Shown: positions 1 to 9,010 of the stretch, one piece after another
Numbering within the stretch: position 1 is the first letter of the stretch
How the letters are laid out: each line of letters starts with the position of its first letter
NCBI GenBank assembly: GCA_028873925.1
Contig: JAPPNA010000053.1
Coordinates: 1-54,825, forward strand
DNA from: Bacteroidota bacterium
Lineage (GTDB): Bacteria; Bacteroidota; Rhodothermia; Rhodothermales; Bin80
Direction: 5' to 3'
Length of the DNA stretch: 54,825 bases
The notes under the pieces: model-generated
What the model was told of the DNA's origin: nothing
The model's input: only the letters and a program-made list of their open reading frames with translations
The model's database searches: none
Translations under genes and position numbers: made by a program

Positions 1-1280
1 CTATACCCGGAATGTGTCAAATAGCCATGCCACCCACAGTAATTGGGGAAGACCCTTGAAACAGTTACTGAGGCCCCCTGGACCGGTCTTCCGCTATAGA
101 GCACCAGCGGCCGGTTGATTCGTGTAATGATCTGATCTCCCGGTTCCAGCTGCTCGTCCAACGAGAATTCCGGTTTCAGGTTTTCCATTCGGGTGTCGTA
201 TTGCATACCGACCAGATCGGGCATTTCGTAGTTGTGATGCCGAAGGCTCGCCTTTACGTCCCGTACGCACCGGACCAGGTGCTTGTGTCCGCGGACTGCT
301 GATCCCATTGCATTCAGATTGCGCTCAATCCGACTGACCACATTACACACGGCCACAGGTAGTTCATGATCCGGCTCGGCCGAAGCGGCATCGGCCAATC
401 TCTGGATTTCGCCAAGGCTTTCCGCCATCGGATTGATCACGCCGAGCAGCTTGTCCAAAGCTTCAATGCTCCGCTCCTGGGTATGCGCCGTTATTTCGGC
501 GCGCAGTTGTTCCAACATCCCCATAATGGCTGGCTGGATCCGGGAAACACTGCCATCCAGGGCTGCGGCTTTCCTGCGACCCATCCACCACAAGAAGACC
601 ACCCCGATCAACAGGAGGCCAGCGGCCATCCCCGCTGCCTGTAAGTTGAACCGATCGCCAGACACTCGGAGCGAAGTCTCGTCCATCATCCGGCTGTTCA
701 AGGCGGCCATACCATCATTAGCGGCCGCTGAGATTGATGCAACAGTGGAGTCCGTCGCGCGGAGGTCGCCTGCAAGGACGCTCACCTCTGCATCCAGTTC
801 AAGCCGGGCTGAGCCCACCTCATTGCGTAAACGGTCCAGGTCTGCCTCCACCCCTGACCGCATTGCACTGACCGCGGATTCGGAGGTTGAATCCATCCAG
901 GCAGTCAGCTCAAGTCGAATTTCCTCCAGACTCTGGATGCGCTCGTGCTGCTCACGAGCAATTTCTGTGCGCAAATGTGCAAGCTCCTCATTGAATCCTC
1001 CTATGCGCACATGAGCCGAATCAACAACAACTTTCAGCACCCGCAGTCGATCCAGGAGAACATCCAGCGTATCATCTGATACGAAGCGCAGCTGCGGAGC
1101 CATTGCAGCTTGGTGGGCCCCAGGCATGAATTCGCCTAGGGCCCAGTTATCCGATGGATGTGCAAAGCCGGTATTGACACAGCAGGGGAAAAGTGTGACG
1201 AGCAGGGCGATCTGAGTAACACAGTTTCGGGTCCTGCCCCATTTTGCCGGAGATTGTGATGGATTTCCGGGGGGTGCCAT
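1..1280 (-). CDS. Membrane-anchored GrpE-like protein (partial, runs off the window)
   Basis: The frame is open from an ATG at 1280 to the window edge, giving 426 residues with no stop. The N-terminus looks like a signal peptide: an Arg/Lys-containing stretch, a hydrophobic core at about 21-33, and a possible cleavage site after GFA at about residue 40. Residues about 60-210 are charged and heptad-like, so probably coiled coil. A clear membrane segment lies at about 213-230 (LLLIGVVFLWWM), followed by GRRK, which suggests that the C-terminal half is cytoplasmic. That half reads like GrpE: a helix with ALDKLLGVINPM, then a wing-like end with YDTRM, LEPGD and a GR..QGASVTV pattern. GrpE is the nucleotide-exchange factor of DnaK; a DnaK-like partner may lie beyond the left edge (inference). 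Later ATGs at 1127 and 1103 would remove the signal peptide. The Ser/Thr kinase gene lies about 800 bp upstream on the same strand. Confidence 0.6.
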   Translation of the reverse strand, partial: MAPPGNPSQSPAKWGRTRNCVTQIALLVTLFPCCVNTGFAHPSDNWALGEFMPGAHQAAMAPQLRFVSDDTLDVLLDRLRVLKVVVDSAHVRIGGFNEELAHLRTEIAREQHERIQSLEEIRLELTAWMDSTSESAVSAMRSGVEADLDRLRNEVGSARLELDAEVSVLAGDLRATDSTVASISAAANDGMAALNSRMMDETSLRVSGDRFNLQAAGMAAGLLLIGVVFLWWMGRRKAAALDGSVSRIQPAIMGMLEQLRAEITAHTQERSIEALDKLLGVINPMAESLGEIQRLADAASAEPDHELPVAVCNVVSRIERNLNAMGSAVRGHKHLVRCVRDVKASLRHHNYEMPDLVGMQYDTRMENLKPEFSLDEQLEPGDQIITRINRPLVLYSGRPVQGASVTVSRVFPNYCGWHGYLTHSGY

Positions 1281-2079
1281 GAAGGACTTACATGGGGCAG
1301 GTTCAAGCAGCCGCCATTTGACATACCCCCACGGCTTCTGTTCCCAGCACCGGTTCGGCTGGGGTACGTACTGGGGTCATGTCGTTGGAAGTCAGTTCAA
1401 TGGCCCTGATGACTGCCGTATAGGTGCCATGCTGTAATCAGGTTGTGGCAGGATGTGAGAGCCTGCCACCCGCACGGAGGCGCAACATGTGCTGGCGGCA
1501 TGCTGATCCCTTCAGTCAGGAGCCGCCCCAATAGCGAGCGGATCATGGGACCACACTTGGAGTTTGGGCCGCGGAATCGATGGGGCATGATCCAGCGACA
1601 TACAGTCCTGCGGCCTATGATGCTGCCCGACTCAGCTGCGGGATTGCGATGCCGCGCAGCATCAGAAGCTGGAAGTACAGCAGCCCGCCATCGCTTGTCT
1701 CATTGCACTTCTTCAACCTGCGATTAATCGCCCCATTATTCGGAACGCCTCACTTTTCCACCAACCCGGGAAGCCGAAGCCCGGTCACACCTCCAATTCG
1801 CGCAACAAATGGTACGAAACCTCCGCCCTCAACTCCAATTGCCGCCAGCAGCAATCCGGCTGCCCTCGGTGTTCGCAACGATCTGCCAAGGACATATAGC
1901 CGGCGGTGGTGGCTTGCCAAAACGAACATTGGCCACCAATTAAGGCCCCAAAAGCCAGTGATGGGGCTGGCTCCTGGTGCGTAGTGAAGCGTTTCAACAT
2001 TGGTGGGGAGTCTTCCATTGCCTGGGGTCCACAGAGTGCCCTGGATTGATTGGCTGTCGTTGCCAACGCCATGAACCTG
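1281..2079. other. Non-coding gap of about 800 bp
   Basis: I see no convincing gene between the GrpE-like gene and the kinase. The open frames here are short, rich in Pro, Ser, Arg and His, lack domain motifs and overlap each other on both strands. No clear hairpin with a T-tract was seen. The gap may hold the promoter of the GrpE-like gene. Confidence 0.4.
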
Positions 2080-3969
2080 CTATCGGTACTTATTCTTGAA
2101 ATACTTTGTGCGCCACTCGTCTGCCTGCTGAGCACTCCGCTTCACACCTATACCATGTTCGTACATCTCACCTAACTTGAGCTGAGCATCGGCGTGGCCT
2201 TTTTGGGCAGCCACCAGGTACCACTGAAATGCCTCTCGGTCAGAGCCCTGAACGCCCTTGCCAACAGTGTATTTTAGGCCCGTCTTGTACGCGATGTTTG
2301 CTCTCTCCAATTTCGGGCGGATAACGGACAGTCGCCACCACTTGAAGCTTGATATCAACGTTGACGCAGAAGCTGCAGCGACGGTCCATCCGAATATGTT
2401 CGAAAACGTCGAATAAAAATCTAACGCCCCATTAAGTCCATAATTAATAACGTAAAATGTTATAAAGCCATTTGCCCATCTGTACAGTAGTACGGAGGAC
2501 ACGAGCAGCAGAACTGAAGCCCAAAAAACCACGCTCCATACCTTAGCCGCACCCGTCAATCTGGCCCGTTGCATTGGATATACTTCGCCTCCCGCCGCGG
2601 GCTTTGACGCATTACTTCCATCCCCATGCACTCCTTTCAATTTAGCAACGCGGAGAGCAAGCCAGCGCCAAACAAGGCCTGATCCAAAAACAATGCAAAT
2701 AATCACAGCAGCATATATGGCAGAGCTGTCGTATACAGGGTACAAATGCGGCACCCACCAGTCGTCTCGGTCGCGCCCCTGCAAAATCCACCTGCTCGTC
2801 CATATAAACAGGGACCCGGTAAACATAAGCAACGGCAGCGAAGCCCAAAACACTCCGCGCCAAATTATCTTCAATTGCGTCAGTCTAGCAAGCGCTATCG
2901 TATAGCCCTCATTAGTCTGTTCGGTAACCGGCGGAGTAGCTTTTGCCTTAGTTGGTGCCGGTTCCCGAAGTTTCCTGCTATCCTGCACCGATCCCCGATT
3001 ATTGACTCTTCTTGCGGTCGGTTCCACTCTCTCGTTATCTCCGCGCCCATCTATTGCGCCTAGCAGCTCCGAGCAGTTCTGCATGCGTGCTTTAGCCGAA
3101 ATCCTAACGCACGCGTCAATGGTTTCCAGCAGGCTGTTTTCAAACCGGCCGGTGCCGATCTTAGTGGCGGCGGGCATAGGATCGCTTTCGCCCTGCATCG
3201 CCTCGTAAGCCCTGCGTTGCACAGGCACCGGATTCGGCGGATCAAACGGAGGCGCTCCCCCAGCCACTATGCGCCACATCACCGCCCCGACACCGTAAAC
3301 ATCCGTCCAAGGACCGATGTCCCCCTCACCCACCTGCTCCATGGCCGCATATCCATCCGTGTAGGGTGCCATAGATTTCGTAAGTCCCGCAGTTTCCTGT
3401 TTCGCGGCACCAAAATCAATCAGCATAGGCTGGTTGTCGGCCTGTCTGATGAGAATGTTGGAAGGCTTGATGTCTCGATGGTACACGCCGGATTCGTGAA
3501 CTACCTGAAGTCCGGCCAGTAGTGGCTCAATCACATCAAGCAAGTCCTGCTGAGTGAAGGGCTCTCCACCGGCCTCTCTCCGTTCAAGCAATGCGGATAA
3601 AGGCAACCCATGGATATAGTCCATCACCATGTACGCCGTTCCGTTGGCCCGAAATAAATCGCGGCAGGTCACTACGCTGGGACAGTCACGAAAGGCCTCA
3701 AGACGCTTGGCTTCCTCCGAAAACCGGCGCAGACCATCCTCAAACGGACTTTCATGCTCGGACCGACTCGGTTGAACAGTCTGATCGACCCTCACCGCCA
3801 ATTCGGACGGAAAAAACTCCTTGATGGCAACATCTGCACCGAGCTCCCGATGGATGGCCCTATAAACCACGCCGAACCCCCCACGCCCGAGCACAGAGCT
3901 GACTTCGTACACCCTGAGCACAGTGCCGCGCGGCAGTGCATAGGTGGAAACTGATCCTCCTGAGTCCAT
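2080..3969 (-). CDS. Transmembrane serine/threonine protein kinase with C-terminal Sel1 repeat
   Basis: A 629-residue protein with an N-terminal Hanks-type kinase domain. Visible motifs: glycine loop GRGGFGVVY at 29-36, catalytic Lys50 in AIKEFFP, HRDIKPSN starting at 164, and the Mg-binding DFG at 185-187. The KEFFP variant is common in bacterial kinases of this type. After about residue 300 a low-complexity linker leads to paired hydrophobic segments at about 369-395, 414-437, 475-500 and 525-545. The end (about 590-625) is one Sel1/TPR-like repeat with A..WY..AA..GHADAQ..LG.MYE.G.GV. The kinase domain should lie in the cytoplasm, and the Sel1 repeat would be a protein-binding tail. It is divergent from the ATPase gene at 4099; about 130 bp between them hold both promoters. 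Its substrate cannot be read from the sequence; the GrpE-like membrane protein downstream is a possible partner (inference). Confidence 0.88.
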   Translation of the reverse strand: MDSGGSVSTYALPRGTVLRVYEVSSVLGRGGFGVVYRAIHRELGADVAIKEFFPSELAVRVDQTVQPSRSEHESPFEDGLRRFSEEAKRLEAFRDCPSVVTCRDLFRANGTAYMVMDYIHGLPLSALLERREAGGEPFTQQDLLDVIEPLLAGLQVVHESGVYHRDIKPSNILIRQADNQPMLIDFGAAKQETAGLTKSMAPYTDGYAAMEQVGEGDIGPWTDVYGVGAVMWRIVAGGAPPFDPPNPVPVQRRAYEAMQGESDPMPAATKIGTGRFENSLLETIDACVRISAKARMQNCSELLGAIDGRGDNERVEPTARRVNNRGSVQDSRKLREPAPTKAKATPPVTEQTNEGYTIALARLTQLKIIWRGVFWASLPLLMFTGSLFIWTSRWILQGRDRDDWWVPHLYPVYDSSAIYAAVIICIVFGSGLVWRWLALRVAKLKGVHGDGSNASKPAAGGEVYPMQRARLTGAAKVWSVVFWASVLLLVSSVLLYRWANGFITFYVINYGLNGALDFYSTFSNIFGWTVAAASASTLISSFKWWRLSVIRPKLERANIAYKTGLKYTVGKGVQGSDREAFQWYLVAAQKGHADAQLKLGEMYEHGIGVKRSAQQADEWRTKYFKNKYR

Positions 3970-4098
3970 TTAGCCCATCATTGGTTGCTGCCGCCCAAAA
4001 AATAGCAGTTCCTGCGAAAGGATTTGTGAACTGCGAGTTGCAACCTGCCTGTTTGCGGGAATCTACTCAAGGCTACGGCGTATCATCTAAAGGGGGTA

Positions 4099-5577
4099 TT
4101 GCAAGCCTGTATCAATGTGCCGATGGATCCCATAACGCCGCTCCCGGACCCGTTGCCAGAGGCCGCCGAGCTCGCGATTGCTGGCGAGTCGGAGACACTG
4201 GAGTTCAAGGAGCGCTGGCAGGATAGCATCTTGCTTAGGGAACTTGCGGCCTTTGCAAACACGGGGGGCGGCACCGTGCTGGTTGGAGTGAGCGACGAAG
4301 GAGCATTGGTGGGATGGCGTGGCGGGAAGCAGAAACTTGACGCGCTTGCGAACAAAGTAGTTGACAGCTTGCGGATTCATCCCACAGCATTCAGGGTTGA
4401 GCACATTCAGAACGTACCCGTACTCCGCATATCGGTGTCGCACTCCGCGTCGCCGGTACCCTACCAGGGTCGGTATTTCCGGCGGGTTGGATGCACCGTG
4501 CGGGAAATCACCTCGGAGGAACTCCATCGGTTTTTGCTGGATGCAATGGGCCAGACTTGGGATGCAGTCAGGATTGCCGAATCTACCGCGGCACTCAGTG
4601 AAGTAAAGCTGCGGGATTTTGCCAAGGATGCAGCCCAACGCCTACCGTACATGCGTGACGGACTTGAGAGGGACGCGTTGGAGATCACGATGCGCAGGCT
4701 GAACCTTTGCGGCAACGGAAGTCTAACGCGCGCTGCAATGCTCCTGTTTGGAAAGGATCCGCAGGGCGCATTCTTTGAGGCCCGTATTCACATGGGGCGG
4801 TTTAAGGACGCTGTAACTGTTATTGACGACAAGTGGTTTGGCGGTACGCTATTCGAGCAGATTCAGGCCGTTATGATGCAGTTTCGGCATTATCTCCACG
4901 TCAGATATGAGATTCCAGGCTCCAACATCCCCGGTGATGACGCTTCGGACACAACTGCTGACAAGCCCGGTGAGGCGGATGGTATCAAGAGCCTCCAGCG
5001 TCGTGAGATTTGGGAATACCCGTTAACTGCACTTCGGGAAGCCATTGTAAATGCCGTTATTCATCGCGACTACAGCCAGCTTGGGTGCGTTGAGATTCGG
5101 GTCTTTGATGATCGGGTCGTCGTTTCAAATCCGGGAGGGCTCCCGGAATCGTTAACGGTGGAAGAGCTGCAGAATGACGGGCATGACTCCATACGCCGCA
5201 ATCCGCTCTTGGCGCAGACATTCTATTATGCTGGCCTCGTAGAGCAATGGGGCACTGGAACGGTTAGGATGGCAGAGGCCTGCAGATCCCAGGGTCTACC
5301 AGTCCCTAAGTTTGAGACATGGCCGAATCGCTTCGCGGTAACCCTGTTCAATAGTGGATATTCACATTCCAGATTGAGGACGCTCGGCTTCAACGACCGA
5401 CAGATTCGCATCTATAAGCACGCCCGCGAGTTCGGCCCAATTGGTAATATGGAGATTCAGGAATTGGTGGGCATGTCCGCACGCACGGTGCTTCGCGACC
5501 TGAAGGCACTTGAAAAAGCCGGACTCATAAGACGAACAAGGCTGAATGGGCGACTCACACGGTACGAGGCTACCTGA
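4099..5577 (+). CDS. AlbA_2 / HATPase_c_4 ATP-binding protein with C-terminal winged helix
   Basis: A 492-residue protein of the family annotated as AlbA_2 (Schlafen-like) DNA-binding plus divergent GHKL-type ATPase. The N-terminal domain has ETLEFKE at about 30 and the loop FANTGGGTVLVGVSDEG. The HATPase_c_4 signature LREAIVNAVIHRDYS lies at about 309-323, followed by a GGLPE loop. The last 60 residues form a helix-turn-helix (IQELVGMSARTVLRDLKALEKAGLIRR). Such proteins are usually treated as transcriptional regulators or accessory defence-island proteins; no substrate can be inferred here. The start is uncertain: a TTG at 4099 sits directly behind a purine-rich AGGGGG at 4091-4095, whereas an ATG at 4123 would drop eight residues. 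A second member of the same family, broken, lies at 16.7-18.4 kb. Confidence 0.85.
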   Translation: MQACINVPMDPITPLPDPLPEAAELAIAGESETLEFKERWQDSILLRELAAFANTGGGTVLVGVSDEGALVGWRGGKQKLDALANKVVDSLRIHPTAFRVEHIQNVPVLRISVSHSASPVPYQGRYFRRVGCTVREITSEELHRFLLDAMGQTWDAVRIAESTAALSEVKLRDFAKDAAQRLPYMRDGLERDALEITMRRLNLCGNGSLTRAAMLLFGKDPQGAFFEARIHMGRFKDAVTVIDDKWFGGTLFEQIQAVMMQFRHYLHVRYEIPGSNIPGDDASDTTADKPGEADGIKSLQRREIWEYPLTALREAIVNAVIHRDYSQLGCVEIRVFDDRVVVSNPGGLPESLTVEELQNDGHDSIRRNPLLAQTFYYAGLVEQWGTGTVRMAEACRSQGLPVPKFETWPNRFAVTLFNSGYSHSRLRTLGFNDRQIRIYKHAREFGPIGNMEIQELVGMSARTVLRDLKALEKAGLIRRTRLNGRLTRYEAT

Positions 5578-5601
5578 GCCTTGCTCATGCATTGCATAAA
5601 C

Positions 5602-5644
5602 ACGCCATACACGCCACGAATACGCCACGAATACGCCATTCGTG
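5602..5644. repeat. Short tandem repeat (11 bp unit) ending in an inverted repeat
   Basis: Behind the stop of the ATPase gene the unit ACGCCACGAAT occurs twice in perfect tandem (5611-5621, 5622-5632), flanked by degenerate copies starting ACGCCAT at 5602 and 5633. The last copy forms an inverted repeat: CACGAAT (5626-5632) and ATTCGTG (5638-5644) with a 5-nt loop. It could be a terminator-like hairpin or an operator; there is no T-tract. Confidence 0.5.
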
Positions 5645-5888
5645 TCATAGAGCCGACAAACCTGCCCTTATCATCCCGTAGATAACGCCGATTTATTGAC
5701 CTTCCGAATTCCCGCAGGCACCTCATGCAACAAGGTGCCGTCCTTCACGGAAACCAGTCGGTTAATCGGTCCTCAATGTTCCTTTGGTACAGCGTTGCAG
5801 GGCGTGTCTCATGTTACTGATACTGTGAGGCGTTGCTGTCGCGTGATGATGTCGCGCAAGGCGAGGCGGCGTTGACCGCCAGCCAATC

Positions 5889-6563
5889 TCAATCACCGCC
5901 ATCATCCAGACTGCCGTTCGCCTCCGCCATCGCCAGCATCGCACACCACTTCTTCAGGTGGATGAATCGCCGACGGACCCACGCCTGGACCAACAGGTTG
6001 GCGGGCCAGAGTATCAAGCGGACCACCAGAGCCAATAACGTCGAAACCACGGCTATGCCCAACCCCACCAGATCAGAAGACTCATGCCGCTCGCTGCTGG
6101 TAAACAGCACAAATATACCGAGCAGTGTGCCCAGAAGCCCGAGACTCAGCACAACATATACCGCCGCGCTGACGTAACGATCCACTTCACGGTAACGCTC
6201 CTGGCCCAGATCTATGAACTGAAGGACGTAGGCCAGTGAATTCTGATGCCGCTGACCCTCAAAGAGCTTTTCGCAGGCCTGCCGGTACGGATTGATCGGC
6301 GGGGTCCGCTCAATGGCATCGGTCAGGGTCGCTCGGCTGACCGTACTCGGGTCGATCTGTGACAGAGTCCTGTGGCTCTTCCACTCGTTGAGCGCACGCA
6401 CATACGCCGAAAAGATCATAAACAAACCTATCACGAATACCACGCCGATGGGATACTCAAAGCCCCGGGCGTAACTCACCAGCTCCCAGAAAGTGGACGC
6501 GGTCATCGACGATCCGGCATCTGCTGCCGCGTCCTGGATCAACAAAATGATAGCTGAGGTCAT
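5889..6563 (-). CDS. MotA/TolQ/ExbB-like proton channel protein
   Basis: A 224-residue inner-membrane protein and the last gene of the eight-gene operon that starts at 15980. Three membrane segments are visible at about 38-56, 132-154 and 165-192. The second contains LGLLGTLLGIFVLF, which matches the GLLGT..G motif of the MotA/TolQ/ExbB family; the third (GLGIAVVSTLLALVVRL) matches their channel-lining helix. A cytoplasmic loop of about 75 residues separates segments 1 and 2, as in ExbB/TolQ. In the family these proteins form a pentamer around ExbD/TolR dimers and use proton flow to move a periplasmic partner. Two ExbD-like proteins and a TonB-like protein are encoded in the same operon. Only 5 nt separate this gene from the usher-like gene, so the channel is probably dedicated to that system (inference). 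Confidence 0.72.
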   Translation of the reverse strand: MTSAIILLIQDAAADAGSSMTASTFWELVSYARGFEYPIGVVFVIGLFMIFSAYVRALNEWKSHRTLSQIDPSTVSRATLTDAIERTPPINPYRQACEKLFEGQRHQNSLAYVLQFIDLGQERYREVDRYVSAAVYVVLSLGLLGTLLGIFVLFTSSERHESSDLVGLGIAVVSTLLALVVRLILWPANLLVQAWVRRRFIHLKKWCAMLAMAEANGSLDDGGD

Positions 6564-6568
6564 GAAGA

Positions 6569-9010
6569 TTATAAGTTACCATTTGTGGCGAGTGCCAGTC
6601 GCAGCACCTGGTCAGGCTGATTGTGCACTTCAACCTGGCGTGTCCAGCCACTCAATTCGGCCAGCCCCAACACATCCATCAGCTCTACGCGATAGCTGCC
6701 GGGCGCAAGCCTGCCGCTGAAACGCCCCTCCTGGGACACTTCATAGCGTGCGATTTCATGGTCGCCCTCAAAAAAGAGTACCATTATTCTTGCCGCAGAG
6801 AACGCCGGTGGATCTTCCAGCACACCATCCAGCAGGGTCTGCAACTCCACGGGAATATTAATGCGCTTGGACTGCCCGGGGTCTGCCAGAAAGCTGAACC
6901 GCTCACCGGTCGTCAGTACTCGCCGCGGGTGCCTGAGCGACCCCGGATCCACGGTTACCTGGTAGCGCTGGTGAGGCACCAGCAGATCCGCCCTTACCTT
7001 GGATGCATCCACCTGCCGCACCTGTGCAAGGCCTACCTGAATATCCACATCCTCAATCAATTCCTCATTGCGATCTCTGCGACCATCCCTGTCCGTATCC
7101 AAAAATGCCTGCAGCACGGCACTGCTGCGGGCCCGGGTCTGTCGCATGAGCTGCGGCGCGCGCCCCAATGCCATCGATCCGTAGATGCTCTGGCTGTGAG
7201 AGCCGGGGGCTCCCTGTTCCAGCATGGAGCGGTTGGTGATGGTGGTCCAAGGCGTATCAAGGCGCAGTGTAAAGGAGGCGGCAAATTCTTCAACGTAGCC
7301 CACGCGCAATCCCAGGGACACCCATCGCCAGGCACCATGCAGGGTGACTCCAAGAAAGTCCACATCACGGACTATACCTCCCTCGCCGTGCAGGCCGATT
7401 CTTGTACCCCTGCCCATCGCCTGCGTAATCGTTGAGCTCCAGCGCGTTCGCCACGGACTATCCTCCTGCAGCTCCCACCGCAGGCGTGACATACCGCCGG
7501 TAATCACGGCAAATGTGGATCGACTCAGACTGATCGTACCGGAACCCGTAAAGCTGGAATGGCGCGTGGTGTTGTGTGTGGTGGAATGCAGCGCCTGCAG
7601 GAAAAGGCTGCCGCGTACATAATGCCATCCCAAATGCCCACTGTAATACCGCCGATAAGGCGACCAGTCAGCCATCTCCGAAACCGCCGCCTCCCCCTGC
7701 AGACGCAGCCGCCGGTGCTGCGCCCACAGCCGTGCGCGGGCGGCCTCCAAGGGCAACGCTATCTCGCCATCAATCGCAATCCCACGCCAGTTTTGGGTCA
7801 GACCTACCAGCGGGGCACCTGGCTGCGCATAGGCCGCACGGATCGCTAAGTTCGGAAGAAGACCGTAACGCGCTTCGGCAAACACCATCAGCTCATCCTG
7901 GTGCAGTGATTCCCGTCCCGCCCGTGCATCGTAGTAGAGTTTTCCAGGAGGCGGAAGGTCCTGACTCACATACAGATCACGGACGCGGGTGCTCACCGGA
8001 CCGCCATCAATGGGAGCAATTTCGACCTGAGCCTGAGAAGATCCGTAGTAAACCGGGATGCGCAGCGTATAGCGACCATCCTGATCTGCGTAGACACGGT
8101 CCACCTGCACGCCGCCAACACTGGCCGATACCACCGCACCCGGCTCCGCAATACCCCGCAGAAGGGTTTCCCGTTGGATAAACCGATTGGCCACCGGCAG
8201 ATTGCTCAGCCGAATTCCATCGTAGTTGGACTGTCGCGGCCACCCGAAGTGATTCAGCCTGCCGGTTTCAAACTGCGTCAGGATCGCAGATTGCGGAAAA
8301 TCCACCAGATAGCTCAGCGAACGAATATCCACCTCAAACGTCGTGTCCGCCTGTACAAACAGCCCTTCTCCCAACAGGCGCCCCCCAAGGGCATTGGTGT
8401 GCGTGCGGGCAAATCCATGATACGTCGGCGCGTACTCAAGCCACCGGATCCGTGTTGCACGGTAATCCACATGCGTACTGCCCAGAACAGTACGGGATCG
8501 GCCGTAAAGTAACGGACTGGCCTGCGCCGGAGGTCTGCGCCGCAACGCTGTATGCGTGATGTGCAATCGGGCATGGTCAAACTGCATCTCCACCGGCTCA
8601 AAAACCCGCTGCAACCCCGCAAAGGAAACAAAAAAACGGCCCGCGCTCACGAAGTACTCCGTAGAGTCCAACCGGATCACATCAGGACCCCGCTCCACCC
8701 TCCCGGTCATATTCGCTACCGCGATGCGCGTCGCTTCGTGCATGGCCTCAATGCGCAGACTATCCGCCATCACACGGTAATCCAGCAGTTCAAGGTAGTC
8801 GGCCAGCATCAGATAGTACTGCTGATCACTCGGCTGCCAGTAGGCTGTGACCGGCAACACTTCGTCGGCAATGCCGAGTGCACTGACCGTCCAAGGTGTC
8901 TCCTGCACGAATCTGACCGGTCTTTCCTGGGCGGCCGCCGCGACCGCGAACCCGAACGAGAGCAGGAGCAGGGCCGTGCGCCAGCTATTTTTCCTGGTGC
9001 GAATGCTCAT
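6569..9010 (-). CDS. Outer-membrane usher-like protein
   Basis: An 813-residue protein with a Sec signal peptide (1-27, hydrophobic core then AAAA). The middle resembles fimbrial ushers of the FimD/CfaC type: a plug-like Ig segment at about 282-345 with LLRGIAEPGAVVSASVGG and DQDGRYTLRIPVYYGSS, followed by PPGKLYYDARAG and then alternating aromatic strands that would form the beta-barrel. After the barrel, around 637-650, comes a calcium-loop motif DTDRDGRRDRNEE (SdrD/thrombospondin-3-like), and the end (about 720-790) is a carboxypeptidase-regulatory-like sandwich. Ushers thread folded subunits through the outer membrane and polymerise them. Its ATG overlaps the stop of the upstream secreted protein by 4 nt, which suggests coupled expression. 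It could instead be another barrel with an Ig plug; the usher call rests on the plug region and the neighbouring chaperone-like and DUF4402-like parts. Confidence 0.6.
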   Translation of the reverse strand: MSIRTRKNSWRTALLLLSFGFAVAAAAQERPVRFVQETPWTVSALGIADEVLPVTAYWQPSDQQYYLMLADYLELLDYRVMADSLRIEAMHEATRIAVANMTGRVERGPDVIRLDSTEYFVSAGRFFVSFAGLQRVFEPVEMQFDHARLHITHTALRRRPPAQASPLLYGRSRTVLGSTHVDYRATRIRWLEYAPTYHGFARTHTNALGGRLLGEGLFVQADTTFEVDIRSLSYLVDFPQSAILTQFETGRLNHFGWPRQSNYDGIRLSNLPVANRFIQRETLLRGIAEPGAVVSASVGGVQVDRVYADQDGRYTLRIPVYYGSSQAQVEIAPIDGGPVSTRVRDLYVSQDLPPPGKLYYDARAGRESLHQDELMVFAEARYGLLPNLAIRAAYAQPGAPLVGLTQNWRGIAIDGEIALPLEAARARLWAQHRRLRLQGEAAVSEMADWSPYRRYYSGHLGWHYVRGSLFLQALHSTTHNTTRHSSFTGSGTISLSRSTFAVITGGMSRLRWELQEDSPWRTRWSSTITQAMGRGTRIGLHGEGGIVRDVDFLGVTLHGAWRWVSLGLRVGYVEEFAASFTLRLDTPWTTITNRSMLEQGAPGSHSQSIYGSMALGRAPQLMRQTRARSSAVLQAFLDTDRDGRRDRNEELIEDVDIQVGLAQVRQVDASKVRADLLVPHQRYQVTVDPGSLRHPRRVLTTGERFSFLADPGQSKRINIPVELQTLLDGVLEDPPAFSAARIMVLFFEGDHEIARYEVSQEGRFSGRLAPGSYRVELMDVLGLAELSGWTRQVEVHNQPDQVLRLALATNGNL

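Noticed and set aside
433-1014. 193-codon plus-strand frame
   Set aside because: It is a Ser/Arg-rich shadow of the GrpE-like gene on the minus strand, which has a signal peptide, coiled coil and membrane helix in its proper frame.
1580-1984. 134-codon plus-strand frame in the gap before the kinase
   Set aside because: Pro/Ser-rich, no motif and no ribosome-binding signal; neighbouring frames on the other strand are equally long.
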